Source of the DNA: Mycolicibacterium bacteremicum
GTDB taxonomy: Bacteria; Actinomycetota; Actinomycetes; Mycobacteriales; Mycobacteriaceae
Length of the DNA: 64,000 bases
Reading direction: 5' to 3'
Assembly: GCF_943913955.1 (NCBI RefSeq)
Contig: NZ_CALUAE010000028.1
Location: forward strand, 6,802-70,801
A program made the position numbers and the translations under genes. The stretch's first letter is position 1, and the number at the start of each line of letters is the position of its first letter. Below, in pieces: positions 7,803 through 16,547 of the stretch. The notes beneath the pieces are model-generated. The model was not told the DNA's origin. It was given only the letters and a program-made list of their open reading frames with translations, and ran no database searches.

Positions 7803-8647
7803 CCGGCCAGGAACCGCCCTATCGCGGCGGCCACCCGTCGGCCCTGCTCGCAGCCGGCGATCGCCGACGGCCCGCGGCACCCGGGATCGAGCGGGTTTGC
7901 CCCGAAGGCCGCCAGCGCGGCGTCGTCGGCGAACACCGCGAAGGACGTTCCGCCCCACGCCTGGATCTCGGCGGCCGCACCGTCGCCGAAGGGGGACGGG
8001 GCGTCATCGGCGGCGGGCACCAGCACCACCGCGGTGTCGCAGTCCGCGACCACCGGCATGTGCACCGAGCTGGCCACACCCCCGTCGATGTACCGGGTCC
8101 CGCCGATGGTCACCGGTGGCCACGCCGCGGGTACCGCGCAGCTGGCGGCGACGGCGTCGACCAACCCGGCACCCGAATCCCGGGTGAACACGGTGAGCGC
8201 GCCGGTCGCGGTGTCGATCGCGGTGACCCGCAGATCACGCTGCGGCCAGTCGTGCGACGGCAGCCGGTGCTCGATCACGGCACGACGCACCGACTCGGGC
8301 ACGGTGTCGGCGGCCAGCGCAATCTCCCCGATGCGCCGCATCCGGTCGGCGGTATCGGTATCGGCGAGCGCGTCGAGGAACACCGCCGTGATGTCATCGA
8401 TGCCGACGCCCGGATCGATCTCGTGGGTGTCGGCGGACAGTTGACGTTCGTAGAGCCGCCGGATCGACGTGCCGCCGGCGATCTGCGCGGCCACGGCCGA
8501 GCCCGCCGACGTCCCCAGCAGCACATCGGCATTCAGCAGTGCGGCCGCGGTGTCCGGCGCCTCCTCGGCGATGCCGGCCAGCACACCGGTCTCCCAGGCG
8601 ATGCCGGCCAACCCGCCGCCGGCCAGCACCAGGGCGCGCCGGGTCAT
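7799..8647 (-). CDS. Patatin-like phospholipase family protein (Rv1062-like)
   Basis: 282-residue second patatin, only distantly related to its convergent neighbour. It has LVLAGGGLAGIAWETGVL at the N-terminus, GTSAG as nucleophile elbow, and YIDGGVASSVHMPV with the dyad aspartate. All catalytic elements are present, so it is probably an active lipid acyl hydrolase. The stop lies inside the end of the plus-strand patatin gene. Its start overlaps the 3' end of the reductase-like gene by 4 nt (ATGA), so the two are translationally coupled and both may depend on the KstR-type box at 9721. Confidence 0.88.
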   Translation of the reverse strand: MTRRALVLAGGGLAGIAWETGVLAGIAEEAPDTAAALLNADVLLGTSAGSAVAAQIAGGTSIRRLYERQLSADTHEIDPGVGIDDITAVFLDALADTDTADRMRRIGEIALAADTVPESVRRAVIEHRLPSHDWPQRDLRVTAIDTATGALTVFTRDSGAGLVDAVAASCAVPAAWPPVTIGGTRYIDGGVASSVHMPVVADCDTAVVLVPAADDAPSPFGDGAAAEIQAWGGTSFAVFADDAALAAFGANPLDPGCRGPSAIAGCEQGRRVAAAIGRFLAG

Positions 8648-9699
8648 CCGCGCTGCAACCCCGGTGCGGCCTTGGCGCCGAGCAGCGGCAGATCCAGGTA
8701 GGTGGCCACTCCCGGCGGTGCCGCGCAGACCGCGGGAATCGAGTTCACACAGTGCGCGGCAGTCGCGACGACACCCGGCTCGGGGCCCTCCTCGCCGACC
8801 TCGCCCTGAAAGCCGGTGATGACGACCGTGAAATCCGGATTACCGCGCACCTGCATCTCATAGCGCTGCCCCCCGGGACCGAAATCCCATGGCGGATCGA
8901 GGTTTTCCTCACCCATCAGCCAGTTGACGGTCACCCGCACCACGACCTCGCCGCCGACGAGCGCCTCCCAGTGGAACTTTCGACCGGCCACCTGCCCGGG
9001 TTCGATCGTGCCGATCGGGGATTCGATCGGCGCCGTGGCGACCGCGATCTCCTGCCGGGCGGTGATCTTCGGGTCGGCGGCGAACCCGAAGGCGTCGACA
9101 CACATCTTCACCGCCTGGATGAAGCCGTTGTCCAGCAGCTTCTGCATCGGACCAGACAGCGCCTTGTCCGGGGTCTCTCCGAAGCCCATCACGTGGCGCA
9201 CCACATCGGGTGCGTCATAGGTGCGCAGATCCGAGAACTCCTCCGCCCGGACGAACGTGACACCGGTCGACATCGCCGAGAACAGGATGGGGAACTTCTC
9301 GCTGATGCCACCCGGCGCGATTCCGGTGCCGTGCAATGTCGCGTTACCCGCCAGGCCCGCCTCCCGCATCGGGGCAGCTTGCTTCTCGCCGGGGTAGATC
9401 CAGCCCACCGGGGTGACGACGTTCTTGCCCGACCGCAGCAGGGCGGCCACCTCGTCGGGGTTGGGCAGCAGGGGCGCATAGATGACCGCGTCGGCGTCCA
9501 GTGCCAGGATCTCCTCGACACTGCTGGTGGCGAGCACGCCGATCGGATCCCCGCCGATCAGTTCGCCGACATCGCGGCCGTTCTTTGCCGCCGAGTGCAC
9601 CCAGCAGCCGACCAGCTCGAGATCCGGATGTTCGAGCACCCCCTTGATGGCGGCCGTCCCGACCCCACCGGTGGCCCACTGCACGACCCGCAACACCAT
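8644..9699 (-). CDS. Dihydrodipicolinate-reductase-like NAD(P)-binding protein (Rv1059-like)
   Basis: 351-residue protein with an N-terminal Rossmann fold (VVQWATGGVGTAAIKGVLEHPDLELVG, given here in two parts: VVQWATGGVGTAAIKG and LEHPDLELVG). This resembles dihydrodipicolinate/diaminopimelate dehydrogenase N-terminal domains but occurs in a mycobacterial/rhodococcal family often linked to steroid or lipid genes. The following DADAVIYAPLLPNPDEVAAL and GKNVVTPVGWIYP segments also fit. The ATG at 9699 is chosen because GGAAGG lies 7 nt before it; two in-frame starts precede it and would run into the operator at 9721. The substrate is unknown; lysine biosynthesis is unlikely. Confidence 0.8.
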   Translation of the reverse strand: MVLRVVQWATGGVGTAAIKGVLEHPDLELVGCWVHSAAKNGRDVGELIGGDPIGVLATSSVEEILALDADAVIYAPLLPNPDEVAALLRSGKNVVTPVGWIYPGEKQAAPMREAGLAGNATLHGTGIAPGGISEKFPILFSAMSTGVTFVRAEEFSDLRTYDAPDVVRHVMGFGETPDKALSGPMQKLLDNGFIQAVKMCVDAFGFAADPKITARQEIAVATAPIESPIGTIEPGQVAGRKFHWEALVGGEVVVRVTVNWLMGEENLDPPWDFGPGGQRYEMQVRGNPDFTVVITGFQGEVGEEGPEPGVVATAAHCVNSIPAVCAAPPGVATYLDLPLLGAKAAPGLQRG

Positions 9700-9720
9700 C
9701 GTCATCCCTTCCGGTAAAAC

Positions 9721-9734
9721 TAGAACACGTTCTA
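9721..9734. promoter_or_regulatory. KstR-type operator
   Basis: TAGAACACGTTCTA matches the KstR consensus TNNAACNNGTTNNA at every fixed position, with AAC before and ATC after. KstR is the TetR-family repressor of cholesterol/steroid catabolism in mycobacteria. The site lies 21 nt upstream of the reductase-like gene start (9699) and 48 nt upstream of the divergent embR start (9783). The minus-strand gene is the more likely target. Confidence 0.75.
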
Positions 9735-9782
9735 TCACCATCGCGGGCGGACCGAGGGTGCATCCGGGCACAATCGTCGATC

Positions 9783-10919
9783 ATGAACAGTCCCGGCCTG
9801 GACTTCGGCGTGCTCGGCCCGCTGCAGCTGCGCATCGCCGGTGCACCGGTGCCGCTGGGCACGCCCAAACAGCGGGCCGTACTGGCCATGCTGGTGATGG
9901 GCCGAAACCGGCCGGTCAGCAGCGATGCGCTGGTCACCGCGGCCTGGGAACAGTTCCCGCCGCCGGAGCCCAAGGCCAGCCTGCATTCCTACGTGTCGAA
10001 CCTGCGCAAGCTGATCAGCACATCCGGCGCCGACGGCCGCGCCGTGCTGGCCGGCGCACCGCCCGGGTACCGGCTCGCCGTGACCGACGCGCAGTGCGAT
10101 ATCGGGCGTTTCGTCGCCGCCAAGAACGCCGGTGTGCAGGCGGCCGCCGACGGCCGTTTCGACCAGGCCTCCGGCCATCTCGGCGAGGCGTTGGCGCAGT
10201 GGCGCGGACCGGTACTGGAGGATCTGCGCGATTTCGACTTCGTCAGCGCGTTCGCGACGGCGCTGATGGAAGACAAGGTGATGGTGCACACCGCGCACGC
10301 CGAAGCCGAGATCGCCTGCAACCGCAGCTATGCGGTGATCGGATCGTTGGAGGCGCTGGTCGTCGAGCATCCCTACCGGGAACCGCTGTGGGCGCAATTG
10401 ATCACCGCCTACTACCTCAGCGACCGGCAGTCCGACGCCCTGGACGCCTACCAGCGGCTGCGCACGACGCTGGCCGAGGATCTGGGCATCGACCCGAGCC
10501 CCACCGTGCGCGCGCTGTCGGAACGGATCCTGCGCCAAGAGCCGCTCGACGTCCGCCGGGTCGCCCGCACCACCGCGGTGCACCAGATCTCGCACATCGA
10601 CCTGCGCACCGCCGTCGGGGTGCAGTCCGCGCCGGCCCAGCTGCGCGCCGACTCCGGGCGGGTGCATCCGCTGGTCGCGGCGGCGACGCGGATCGGCCGG
10701 CTACCCGACAACGACGTCGTGCTCGACGACGTCCGGGTGAGCCGCCACCACGCCGTGCTGATCGACACCGGCACCAGCTTCGTGATCACCGATCTGCGAT
10801 CGGCCAACGGTGTCGAGGTCGGCGGACAGCGCATCCGCGGTACGGCCACGCTCGACCACGGCGACCGCATCCGGATCTGCGATCACGAGTTCGTGTTCGA
10901 GATCGTCTCGCACGGTTGA
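9783..10919 (+). CDS. embR: EmbR-like transcriptional regulator (wHTH-BTAD-FHA)
   Basis: 378-residue regulator with an OmpR-type winged helix (about 5-100; PKQRAVLAMLVMGRNRPVSSDALV), a BTAD helical domain (about 105-265; LRTTLAEDLGIDPSPTVRAL) and a C-terminal FHA domain (about 285-375) with the phosphothreonine-binding pattern RIGR, SRHHA and DLRSANG. This is the EmbR architecture. In M. tuberculosis, EmbR binds PknH-phosphorylated sites through its FHA domain and activates embCAB. A PknH-like kinase follows 79 nt downstream, repeating the embR/pknH pairing. Paralogues with this architecture exist (for example EmbR2), so orthology to EmbR itself is likely but not proven. Confidence 0.85.
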   Translation: MNSPGLDFGVLGPLQLRIAGAPVPLGTPKQRAVLAMLVMGRNRPVSSDALVTAAWEQFPPPEPKASLHSYVSNLRKLISTSGADGRAVLAGAPPGYRLAVTDAQCDIGRFVAAKNAGVQAAADGRFDQASGHLGEALAQWRGPVLEDLRDFDFVSAFATALMEDKVMVHTAHAEAEIACNRSYAVIGSLEALVVEHPYREPLWAQLITAYYLSDRQSDALDAYQRLRTTLAEDLGIDPSPTVRALSERILRQEPLDVRRVARTTAVHQISHIDLRTAVGVQSAPAQLRADSGRVHPLVAAATRIGRLPDNDVVLDDVRVSRHHAVLIDTGTSFVITDLRSANGVEVGGQRIRGTATLDHGDRIRICDHEFVFEIVSHG

Positions 10920-10998
10920 CCCGGGTCCGATTAGTGTGATGGGCCGACGCGACCGGGCGGCCCCAGTGAGGCGGACCCGGGCTGATAGGGGCAGGTGA

Positions 10999-12660
10999 AT
11001 GAGCGAGCCGACTTCGCGGGTCGGTACCGACTTCGGCCGGTACCGACTGCGCCGACTCATCGGGCGCGGTGGCATGGGCGAGGTCTACGAGGCCGAGGAC
11101 ACCGAGAAGGACCGCATCGTCGCGCTGAAGTTGTTGCCCGAGGGCGTGTCTCACGATCCGGTGTTCCGCAAGCGGCTGCAGCGGGAGGCGCACTCGGCCG
11201 GCCGGTTGCAGGAACCGCATGTCGTGCCGATCCACGATTACGGCGAGATCGACGGCGTGCTCTACGTCGACATGCGCATGATCAACGGGGCCGACCTGCG
11301 CAAGGTCCTCAAGAGCTACGGGCCGATGACGCCGGCCAGGGCGGTGGCCATCGTGCGGCAGATCGCCTCGGCGCTGGATGCGGCGCACGAGGCCGGCATC
11401 ATGCACCGCGACGTCAAGCCGGAGAACATCCTGATCACCCGGGACGACTTCGCCTACCTGGTCGACTTCGGTATCGCCAATGCCGCCAGCGACGAGAAGC
11501 TGACCGAATTGGGCACGGCGGTGGGCACTTACGCATACATGGCGCCGGAACGGTTCACCAGCGACGAGGTGACCTACCGCGCCGATGTGTACGCGCTGAC
11601 GTGTGTGTTGCACGAGTGCCTGACCGGTTCGCAGCCGTTCCCCGGGGACAGTGTCAGCATGGTCATCACGGCGCATCTGATGCAGCCCACCCCGGCGCCC
11701 AGCCGGGCCCGGCCCGGGATCCCGGTGGCGTTCGACCGGGTGATCGCGCGCGGCATGGCCAAGAAGCCCGGTGACCGGTTCGCCAGCGCCGGTGATCTGG
11801 CCGCCGCGGCCACCGACGCGCTGAGCGTGCGTGACCAGGACCAGGCGGCCCATATCGTGCAGCGCGGCGAGGCGGCGACGATGCCGGGCCCGCAGTTCGG
11901 TGCACCGCCACCACCGCCGCCGGGGGCGACCCCGCCGCCGGGCGCCACGCCGCCGCCCTACGGGGCGACACCGCGCCCGTTCGCGGCCACCCCGCCGCCG
12001 TATCCGTCCGGACCCGCCTGGAATGCGCCGGGCCGGCCGAACCCACCATCGAAGAAGAAGACCCCGTGGGTGCCGATCGCGGTTGCCGCCGGGGTGCTGA
12101 TCCTGGTGCTCGGCGCCGTCGGCATCTTCTGGCTGGTGCAACCCGATGACACCACGACCGCCGGCCCACACACCAGCGCCGCGACGACCACCGAGGCCAC
12201 GTCGCGGGCGACCCGGACGAGCCGCACCCCCGATCCGTCGGCCATGCAGGACAAGTTGTTCGGGATGCTGCCGCAGGGTTATGACCCGGGCGTCTGCCGG
12301 CCGGTGCTGCCGCCGGTGCCCGGTGCGCTGGCCACCGCGGACTGCGGGCAGTCCACCCTGCCGGGCGGCCCCGCGGCATCCCGGTATTCGCTGTTCGGCG
12401 ACCAGGGCACCCTGCGCGCCAACTTCGAGGACGCCATCGCCGGCAACTCCGAGCTGTTCCCGTGCCCCAACAGCGAGCGCGACTCCCCCACCACATGGCA
12501 CTACACCGACACTCCCGGCAAGGTCGAGGGGTCGATCGCCTGCGGTCTGTACGAGGGTGGACCGGACATCTCCTGGACCAAGAACGACGGCCTGCTGTTG
12601 GGTAACGCGCAGGGCGCCACCATCGAGGAGCTGCACCAATGGTGGCTGGCCTACGGCTGA
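10999..12660 (+). CDS. PknH-like transmembrane Ser/Thr protein kinase
   Basis: 553 residues. N-terminal Hanks-type kinase (about 14-275): GRGGMGEVY P-loop, Lys44 in VALKLL, HRDVKPEN with Asp138, DFG 156-158 and the APE motif (MAPERF). Then a Pro-rich juxtamembrane linker (~300-350) with GATPPP repeats, a membrane helix at about 357-380 and an extracellular region to the end. The kinase part is very close to PknH. The outer domain is not the usual PknH_C (LppH-like) sensor: it is ~150 residues with four cysteines (in VCRPV, ADCGQ, FPCPN, IACGL) and ends EELHQWWLAYG. The start ATG at 10999 follows GGGGCAGG. Likely partner: the upstream EmbR. Confidence 0.92.
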   Translation: MSEPTSRVGTDFGRYRLRRLIGRGGMGEVYEAEDTEKDRIVALKLLPEGVSHDPVFRKRLQREAHSAGRLQEPHVVPIHDYGEIDGVLYVDMRMINGADLRKVLKSYGPMTPARAVAIVRQIASALDAAHEAGIMHRDVKPENILITRDDFAYLVDFGIANAASDEKLTELGTAVGTYAYMAPERFTSDEVTYRADVYALTCVLHECLTGSQPFPGDSVSMVITAHLMQPTPAPSRARPGIPVAFDRVIARGMAKKPGDRFASAGDLAAAATDALSVRDQDQAAHIVQRGEAATMPGPQFGAPPPPPPGATPPPGATPPPYGATPRPFAATPPPYPSGPAWNAPGRPNPPSKKKTPWVPIAVAAGVLILVLGAVGIFWLVQPDDTTTAGPHTSAATTTEATSRATRTSRTPDPSAMQDKLFGMLPQGYDPGVCRPVLPPVPGALATADCGQSTLPGGPAASRYSLFGDQGTLRANFEDAIAGNSELFPCPNSERDSPTTWHYTDTPGKVEGSIACGLYEGGPDISWTKNDGLLLGNAQGATIEELHQWWLAYG

Positions 12661-12738
12661 GCCGCGTCCCAAGAATCCTTCAAGGACATCGTTGGACCCT
12701 GTCGGCACACATCCGCCAGACACGGGAGAGAACACGAC

Positions 12739-13074
12739 ATGTCCAGCACCACGCGCCTGCTCCAGCTGACCGGTCTCGCACTGGCCGCCGGCACGATCGG
12801 ACTGTGCACGTCCGGCGCCGCGGGTGCGGTGACCTCGGCGGCCGATTCGGCCTTCCTGGCCGATCTGCGGGCCGAGGGTATCGGCTACGAATCGGCCGGC
12901 GAGGTCATCGCCAATGCCTATCAGGTGTGCAGTGAGCTCGATTCCGACGTGAGCGCCACCGACATCGGACTGGACATCATGGACTACACCGGGGTCAACG
13001 CCCGTCAGGCCGCGGCGTTCATCGTCAATTCGGTGGACTACTACTGCCCGGAGCACGCCGGCGCGTTCGGCTAA
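12739..13074 (+). CDS. DUF732 small secreted protein
   Basis: 111-residue exported protein. Sec signal peptide of ~30 residues (LTGLALAAGTIGLCTSGAAG) with Ala-x-Ala-type cleavage, then a DUF732 domain: FLADLRAEGIGYESAGEVIANAYQVCSEL and a final VDYYCPEH, with two cysteines likely forming a disulfide. DUF732 proteins are numerous and of unknown function in mycobacteria. It stands alone between the kinase and ltp1 genes with AGAGAAC upstream of the ATG. Confidence 0.88.
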   Translation: MSSTTRLLQLTGLALAAGTIGLCTSGAAGAVTSAADSAFLADLRAEGIGYESAGEVIANAYQVCSELDSDVSATDIGLDIMDYTGVNARQAAAFIVNSVDYYCPEHAGAFG

Positions 13075-13110
13075 GTTGACCTGAACCGCAATGTAGCGAA
13101 AGGGACAGCC

Positions 13111-14301
13111 ATGCCGAATCGTGTGTTCGTCGTCGGGGTCGGGATGACCAAATTCGAGAAACCCGGCCGCCGGGAAGGCTGGGACTATCCCGATATGGCA
13201 CGCGAGTCGGGCACCAAGGCGCTCGACGATGCCGGCATCTCTTACGACCAGGTGCAGCAGGGCTATGTCGGCTACTGCTCCGGGGATTCGACGTCCGGGC
13301 AGCGCGCGCTCTACGAACTCGGCATGACGGGTATCCCGATCGTCAACGTCAACAACAACTGTTCCACCGGGTCGACGGCGCTTTACCTTGCCGCCCAATC
13401 GATCCGCGGCGGGTTGGCCGACTGCGCGATCGCCCTCGGCTTCGAGAAGATGCAACCCGGCTCACTGGGCGGTGGTGCGCAGGACCGCGAGTCCCCGCTC
13501 GGCAAGCACGTCAAGGCGCTGGCCGAGATCGACGAGTTCGGATTCCCGGTGGCGCCATGGATGTTCGGGGCGGCCGGTCGCGAGCACATGAAGAAATACG
13601 GCACCACGGCCGAGCATTTCGCGAAGATCGGCTACAAGAACCACAAGCATTCGGTGAACAATCCGTATGCGCAGTTCCAGGACGAGTACACCCTCGACGA
13701 CATCCTGGCCGCCAAGATGATCTCCGACCCGCTGACCAAACTGCAGTGCTCACCCACCTCCGACGGTTCCGGTGCGGCGATCCTGGCCAGTGAGTCCTTC
13801 GTCGACCAGCATGGGTTGGCGGCGCAGGCCGTCGAGATCGTCGGTCAGGCGATGACCACCGATTTCGCATCCACCTTCGACGGCAGCGCGGCCAACATCA
13901 TCGGCTATGACATGAATGTGCAAGCCGCACAGCAGGTGTACGACCAGTCCGGGCTCGGACCGCAGGACTTCCAGGTGATCGAACTACACGACTGCTTCAG
14001 CGCCAACGAGCTGTTGCTCTACGAGGCGCTGGGGCTGTGTGCTCCGGGCGAGGCGCCTGCGCTGATCGACAAGGACGACACCACCTACGGCGGACGCTGG
14101 GTGGTGAACCCGTCCGGCGGGCTGATCTCCAAGGGTCATCCGTTGGGCGCCACCGGCCTGGCGCAGTGCGCCGAGCTGACCTGGCAGCTGCGCGGCACCG
14201 CCGACAAGCGTCAGGTCGACGGCGTCTCCGCTGCGCTCCAGCACAACATCGGTCTCGGCGGCGCGGCGGTGGTCACCGCCTACCAGCGCGCCGAGCGTTA
14301 G
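13111..14301 (+). CDS. ltp1: Lipid-transfer/thiolase-family protein Ltp1
   Basis: 396-residue SCP-X-type thiolase. It has NVNNNCSTGSTALYLA with the nucleophilic Cys84, the ELHDCFSANE histidine motif, and SGGLISKGHPLGATGLAQ near the C-terminus, the set expected for a thiolase active site. The sequence is nearly continuous with Ltp1 (Rv2790c) of M. tuberculosis as I know it, for example VGVGMTKFEKPGRREGWDYP. Proposed role: thiolytic or aldol-type step on CoA-bound lipids or steroid side chains; the exact substrate is unsettled. GAAAGGGACAG precedes the ATG. The stop overlaps the convergent small gene by 4 nt. Confidence 0.93.
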   Translation: MPNRVFVVGVGMTKFEKPGRREGWDYPDMARESGTKALDDAGISYDQVQQGYVGYCSGDSTSGQRALYELGMTGIPIVNVNNNCSTGSTALYLAAQSIRGGLADCAIALGFEKMQPGSLGGGAQDRESPLGKHVKALAEIDEFGFPVAPWMFGAAGREHMKKYGTTAEHFAKIGYKNHKHSVNNPYAQFQDEYTLDDILAAKMISDPLTKLQCSPTSDGSGAAILASESFVDQHGLAAQAVEIVGQAMTTDFASTFDGSAANIIGYDMNVQAAQQVYDQSGLGPQDFQVIELHDCFSANELLLYEALGLCAPGEAPALIDKDDTTYGGRWVVNPSGGLISKGHPLGATGLAQCAELTWQLRGTADKRQVDGVSAALQHNIGLGGAAVVTAYQRAER

Positions 14302-14630
14302 GGCCTGCCGCGGCTGGGGGTCTGCTGGGCGACGCCGTGGCGCAGCGGGCTGGTGGCCTGCGCCGCGGTGGATTCCTGCACCGGTGAGCCGCCGGGCAGC
14401 CCCGTCGGCCGCGGGGCGTTGGCCGGGTTGCCCGGTGACGGAGCGGCACCGTGCTCCAGTTCGCGTAGCCGCGCCTCCAGCACCTCCAGCACCGGCACCC
14501 GGGCGGCATGACCGGCCTCATGGGTGAGCACGGCCGTGAGTTGTTCGGCGTCGAGCGAACGGATCCGGTGCCGCAGGTCGCCCAGGGACACCTGGTCATA
14601 GTCCGGGATCGGAAGCTGATCATCGGTCAT
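14298..14630 (-). CDS. Conserved mycobacterial hypothetical protein
   Basis: 110 residues. The N-terminal half is a predicted helical segment (IPDYDQVSLGDLRHRIRSLD, then LTAVLTHEAGHAARVPVLEVL and EARLRELEHG), the rest is Pro/Gly-rich and probably disordered. HEAGH resembles an HExxH zinc-protease motif only by one-residue offset (HEAGH fits HExxH), but the protein is too small for a metalloprotease and related sequences vary there, so I give no enzymatic function. It overlaps the upstream DUF5709-like gene by 4 nt (ATGA), showing translational coupling. Confidence 0.75.
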   Translation of the reverse strand: MTDDQLPIPDYDQVSLGDLRHRIRSLDAEQLTAVLTHEAGHAARVPVLEVLEARLRELEHGAAPSPGNPANAPRPTGLPGGSPVQESTAAQATSPLRHGVAQQTPSRGRP

Positions 14631-15043
14631 GGTTCATCGCTTTCTCGTGTCACGTCTTCGACGACGGGAAACAGGGATTCGCCGTCCTCCGGCACGCCGT
14701 CGATCTGGCCGTGATGTACGCCCGGTTCCGCCGCGGCGACATCGGTGCCCTCGATGGCGGTGTCGGTGCCGCCCGCGTCAGCCGCGTCGCGGCTGTCGAC
14801 GACCTCCGGGGTGACATCGGGTTCTTCCTCGGCCAGCCGCTGATCGAGGGTCTCGCCCTCGCGCTGCTCCTCGGCGGACATGCCGTACTTGTCCGCGCCG
14901 CTCCAGTCCTCCGGCGGGTCGACCACCTCGTCGCCGTCATCGTTGAGCACGTCATCGGAGTCGGTGGATTCCATCGGACTCAACATGTCGTCGGCCCCAC
15001 CGAGATCGTTCGCGGACTCGGCTCCTGCGTCATCGGTCACCAT
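14627..15043 (-). CDS. DUF5709-like acidic protein
   Basis: 138-residue, strongly acidic protein with a conserved block PPEDWSGADKYGMSAEEQ, followed by REGETLDQRLAEEEPDV, which I recognise from DUF5709-type actinobacterial proteins. No membrane segment or signal is seen and most of the chain looks disordered. The ATG at 15043 is chosen since AGGGG lies just upstream; a longer frame to 15211 runs over the divergent gene's promoter. First gene of a two-gene transcript with the 14298-14630 gene. Function unknown. Confidence 0.75.
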   Translation of the reverse strand: MVTDDAGAESANDLGGADDMLSPMESTDSDDVLNDDGDEVVDPPEDWSGADKYGMSAEEQREGETLDQRLAEEEPDVTPEVVDSRDAADAGGTDTAIEGTDVAAAEPGVHHGQIDGVPEDGESLFPVVEDVTRESDEP

Positions 15044-15161
15044 GACCCCTGCATTGCCATCTGACAGCGGGCTAAACCGTGATCCGGGCGCACCGGCGTG
15101 CAACGAACCGGCCGTCGCGCGCGATGTACCGGGCAGGTCGGGCAGCGCGAGGAGGTTCGAC

Positions 15162-15467
15162 ATGCGCGCGGCATGGATGACAGCAGTTGCGGCACTGGGT
15201 GTGCTGCTCACCCCGGCCGGTGCCGCCGGGGCCGACGAGTCACCGGTTCAGACGATCGGCCGGTTGCAGGCCGAGGGCTACACGGTCAACGTCGATCGGG
15301 TGGGCAGTGCACCGCTGGAGCAGTGCACGGTGATCGGGATCCGCAATCCCCAGCAGGTCACCAGGCTGGTTCGCGTCGGCGAGGACCGACGCTTCCACGA
15401 TGATGGCGGACTCGTCGAAATCGTGGTCAGTCAGTCGATTTCGGTATCGCTGGATTGCACCCGCTGA
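15162..15467 (+). CDS. Small secreted protein
   Basis: 101 residues with a signal peptide (MRAAWMTAVAALGVLLTPAG, cleavage near AGAADE-like GAAGADES) and a mature part of ~75 residues beginning with PVQTIGRLQAEGYTVNVDRVG. Two cysteines (EQCTVIGIRN and LDCTR) may pair. The pattern 'RLQAEGYxVxxxRVG' recurs in mycobacterial secreted hypotheticals. GGAGG lies 7 nt before the ATG. Ends at a strong two-way terminator. Function unknown. Confidence 0.8.
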   Translation: MRAAWMTAVAALGVLLTPAGAAGADESPVQTIGRLQAEGYTVNVDRVGSAPLEQCTVIGIRNPQQVTRLVRVGEDRRFHDDGGLVEIVVSQSISVSLDCTR

Positions 15468-15473
15468 CCTGTG

Positions 15474-15520
15474 ATTTGTGGAGTCCTACCCGCAATGGTT
15501 ACGGGTAGGACTCCTCAAAT
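15474..15520. terminator. Bidirectional terminator hairpin
   Basis: Left arm 15474-15492 (ATTTGTGGAGTCCTACCCG) and right arm 15502-15520 pair over 18 of 19 positions around a 9-nt loop. It sits 6 nt past the stop of the plus-strand secreted protein gene and 10 nt past the stop of the minus-strand propeller gene, serving both convergent genes. The A/T ends of the stem give a short U-rich tail in each direction. Confidence 0.85.
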
Positions 15521-15530
15521 CGCGAGAAGG

Positions 15531-16547
15531 TCAGACCTGCGCCAGCTCGCGCACGTCGGCGAAGGCCGCCGCATCGAACGGCGAGTAGGTCGGCGTCGGG
15601 GCGGGCACGCGCAGCGCGGTGACCTGGCCGTCGACATCGGCGATGTACAGCCGGTCGCCCGTCGTGCTCAGCGCGATCGCGGTCGGCCGGGCGCCGACGG
15701 TGATGGTCTCGGCCACCTCGTGGGTCAGCGTGCAGAACACCGTCACCTGGTCGTAGTCGACGACGTAGGCCCGTGAGCCATCGGCGGACAGCGCCATGCC
15801 GATCGGCAGGGTGCCCGCCGCCACCACCGCGGTCACGGCCAGCCTGGCCGGATCGACGACCTTGATGGAGCCGCGGCTGTGCAGATCAGAGGTCAGTACG
15901 TACACGGTGCCGTTGGCGGCCACCGCGAGATCGCGGATCGGCGCACCGATCGCGACGCTGGTCCGGGCCCGGGCGGTCTCGGTGTCCACGACCACCAGGC
16001 GGCTCCCGGTCGCAGTGCTCACGCCCACGTAGAGGCGACGTCCGGAGGGATCGACGGCCAGGCCGTCGATCGAGGTGGCCGCACCGGCCGCGATGTCGAT
16101 GGTGCCGACCCGGTCGGCGGTGGTGTCGACCACGGCGATGTCCACGTGGTCATGGCCGGCACGTGCGGCGTAGGCGCGCTTGCCGTCGGGGCTGGCGGCC
16201 ACCGCGGTCACCGTGAAGGCCAGCGGGTAGCTGCCCACCACGGTGTTGGTGCGGATGTCGACGATCGCCAACGTGTCGGCTTCGGTACTGCTGGTCACCA
16301 CGAATGCGCGGTCGTCGGTCAGCGCGACCGCCACCGGCTCGCCGTCGACCTCTACCAACGTCGGCACGGCGACCGCGTGCGGGCGGACGACGGTCAGGCT
16401 GTCGTCGCCGTAGTTGGTCACCACGATGGCGCCGGCGTTGGCGGCGACGTCACCGATGGGGCCACGGTTGACCGCGACCGATCCTGCGAAAGCGGTTTGC
16501 GAGTCGTTCAGCGCAGCGGCGTTTGCACGCACGGAAACACTTGCCAT
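15531..16547 (-). CDS. YncE-type beta-propeller protein
   Basis: 338 residues made of about seven repeats of 40-45 residues with the pattern VAxxPDGxRAYVxxxxxxxVxVVDT (for example VAASPDGKRAYAARAGHD, LAVDPSGRRLYVGVST, MALSADGSRAYVVDYD). This is the YVTN/YncE seven-bladed propeller. No signal peptide is visible, so it is probably cytosolic or exported by another route. The ATG at 16547 follows GGAGGTGTC. Transcribed alone from the long upstream spacer. The binding partner is unknown. Confidence 0.85.
   Translation of the reverse strand: MASVSVRANAAALNDSQTAFAGSVAVNRGPIGDVAANAGAIVVTNYGDDSLTVVRPHAVAVPTLVEVDGEPVAVALTDDRAFVVTSSTEADTLAIVDIRTNTVVGSYPLAFTVTAVAASPDGKRAYAARAGHDHVDIAVVDTTADRVGTIDIAAGAATSIDGLAVDPSGRRLYVGVSTATGSRLVVVDTETARARTSVAIGAPIRDLAVAANGTVYVLTSDLHSRGSIKVVDPARLAVTAVVAAGTLPIGMALSADGSRAYVVDYDQVTVFCTLTHEVAETITVGARPTAIALSTTGDRLYIADVDGQVTALRVPAPTPTYSPFDAAAFADVRELAQV

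Noticed and set aside
10786..13455. 889-residue minus-strand frame under embR, the kinase and ltp1
   Set aside because: Arg/Gly/His-rich shadow of three confident plus-strand genes, with no recognisable domain.
14298..14630. HEAGH in the small hypothetical as a zinc-protease site
   Set aside because: The protein is only 110 residues with no third ligand or protease fold, so the match is probably chance.
15474..15520. Hairpin considered as a riboswitch or small RNA
   Set aside because: Its location between two convergent stops explains it as a terminator.
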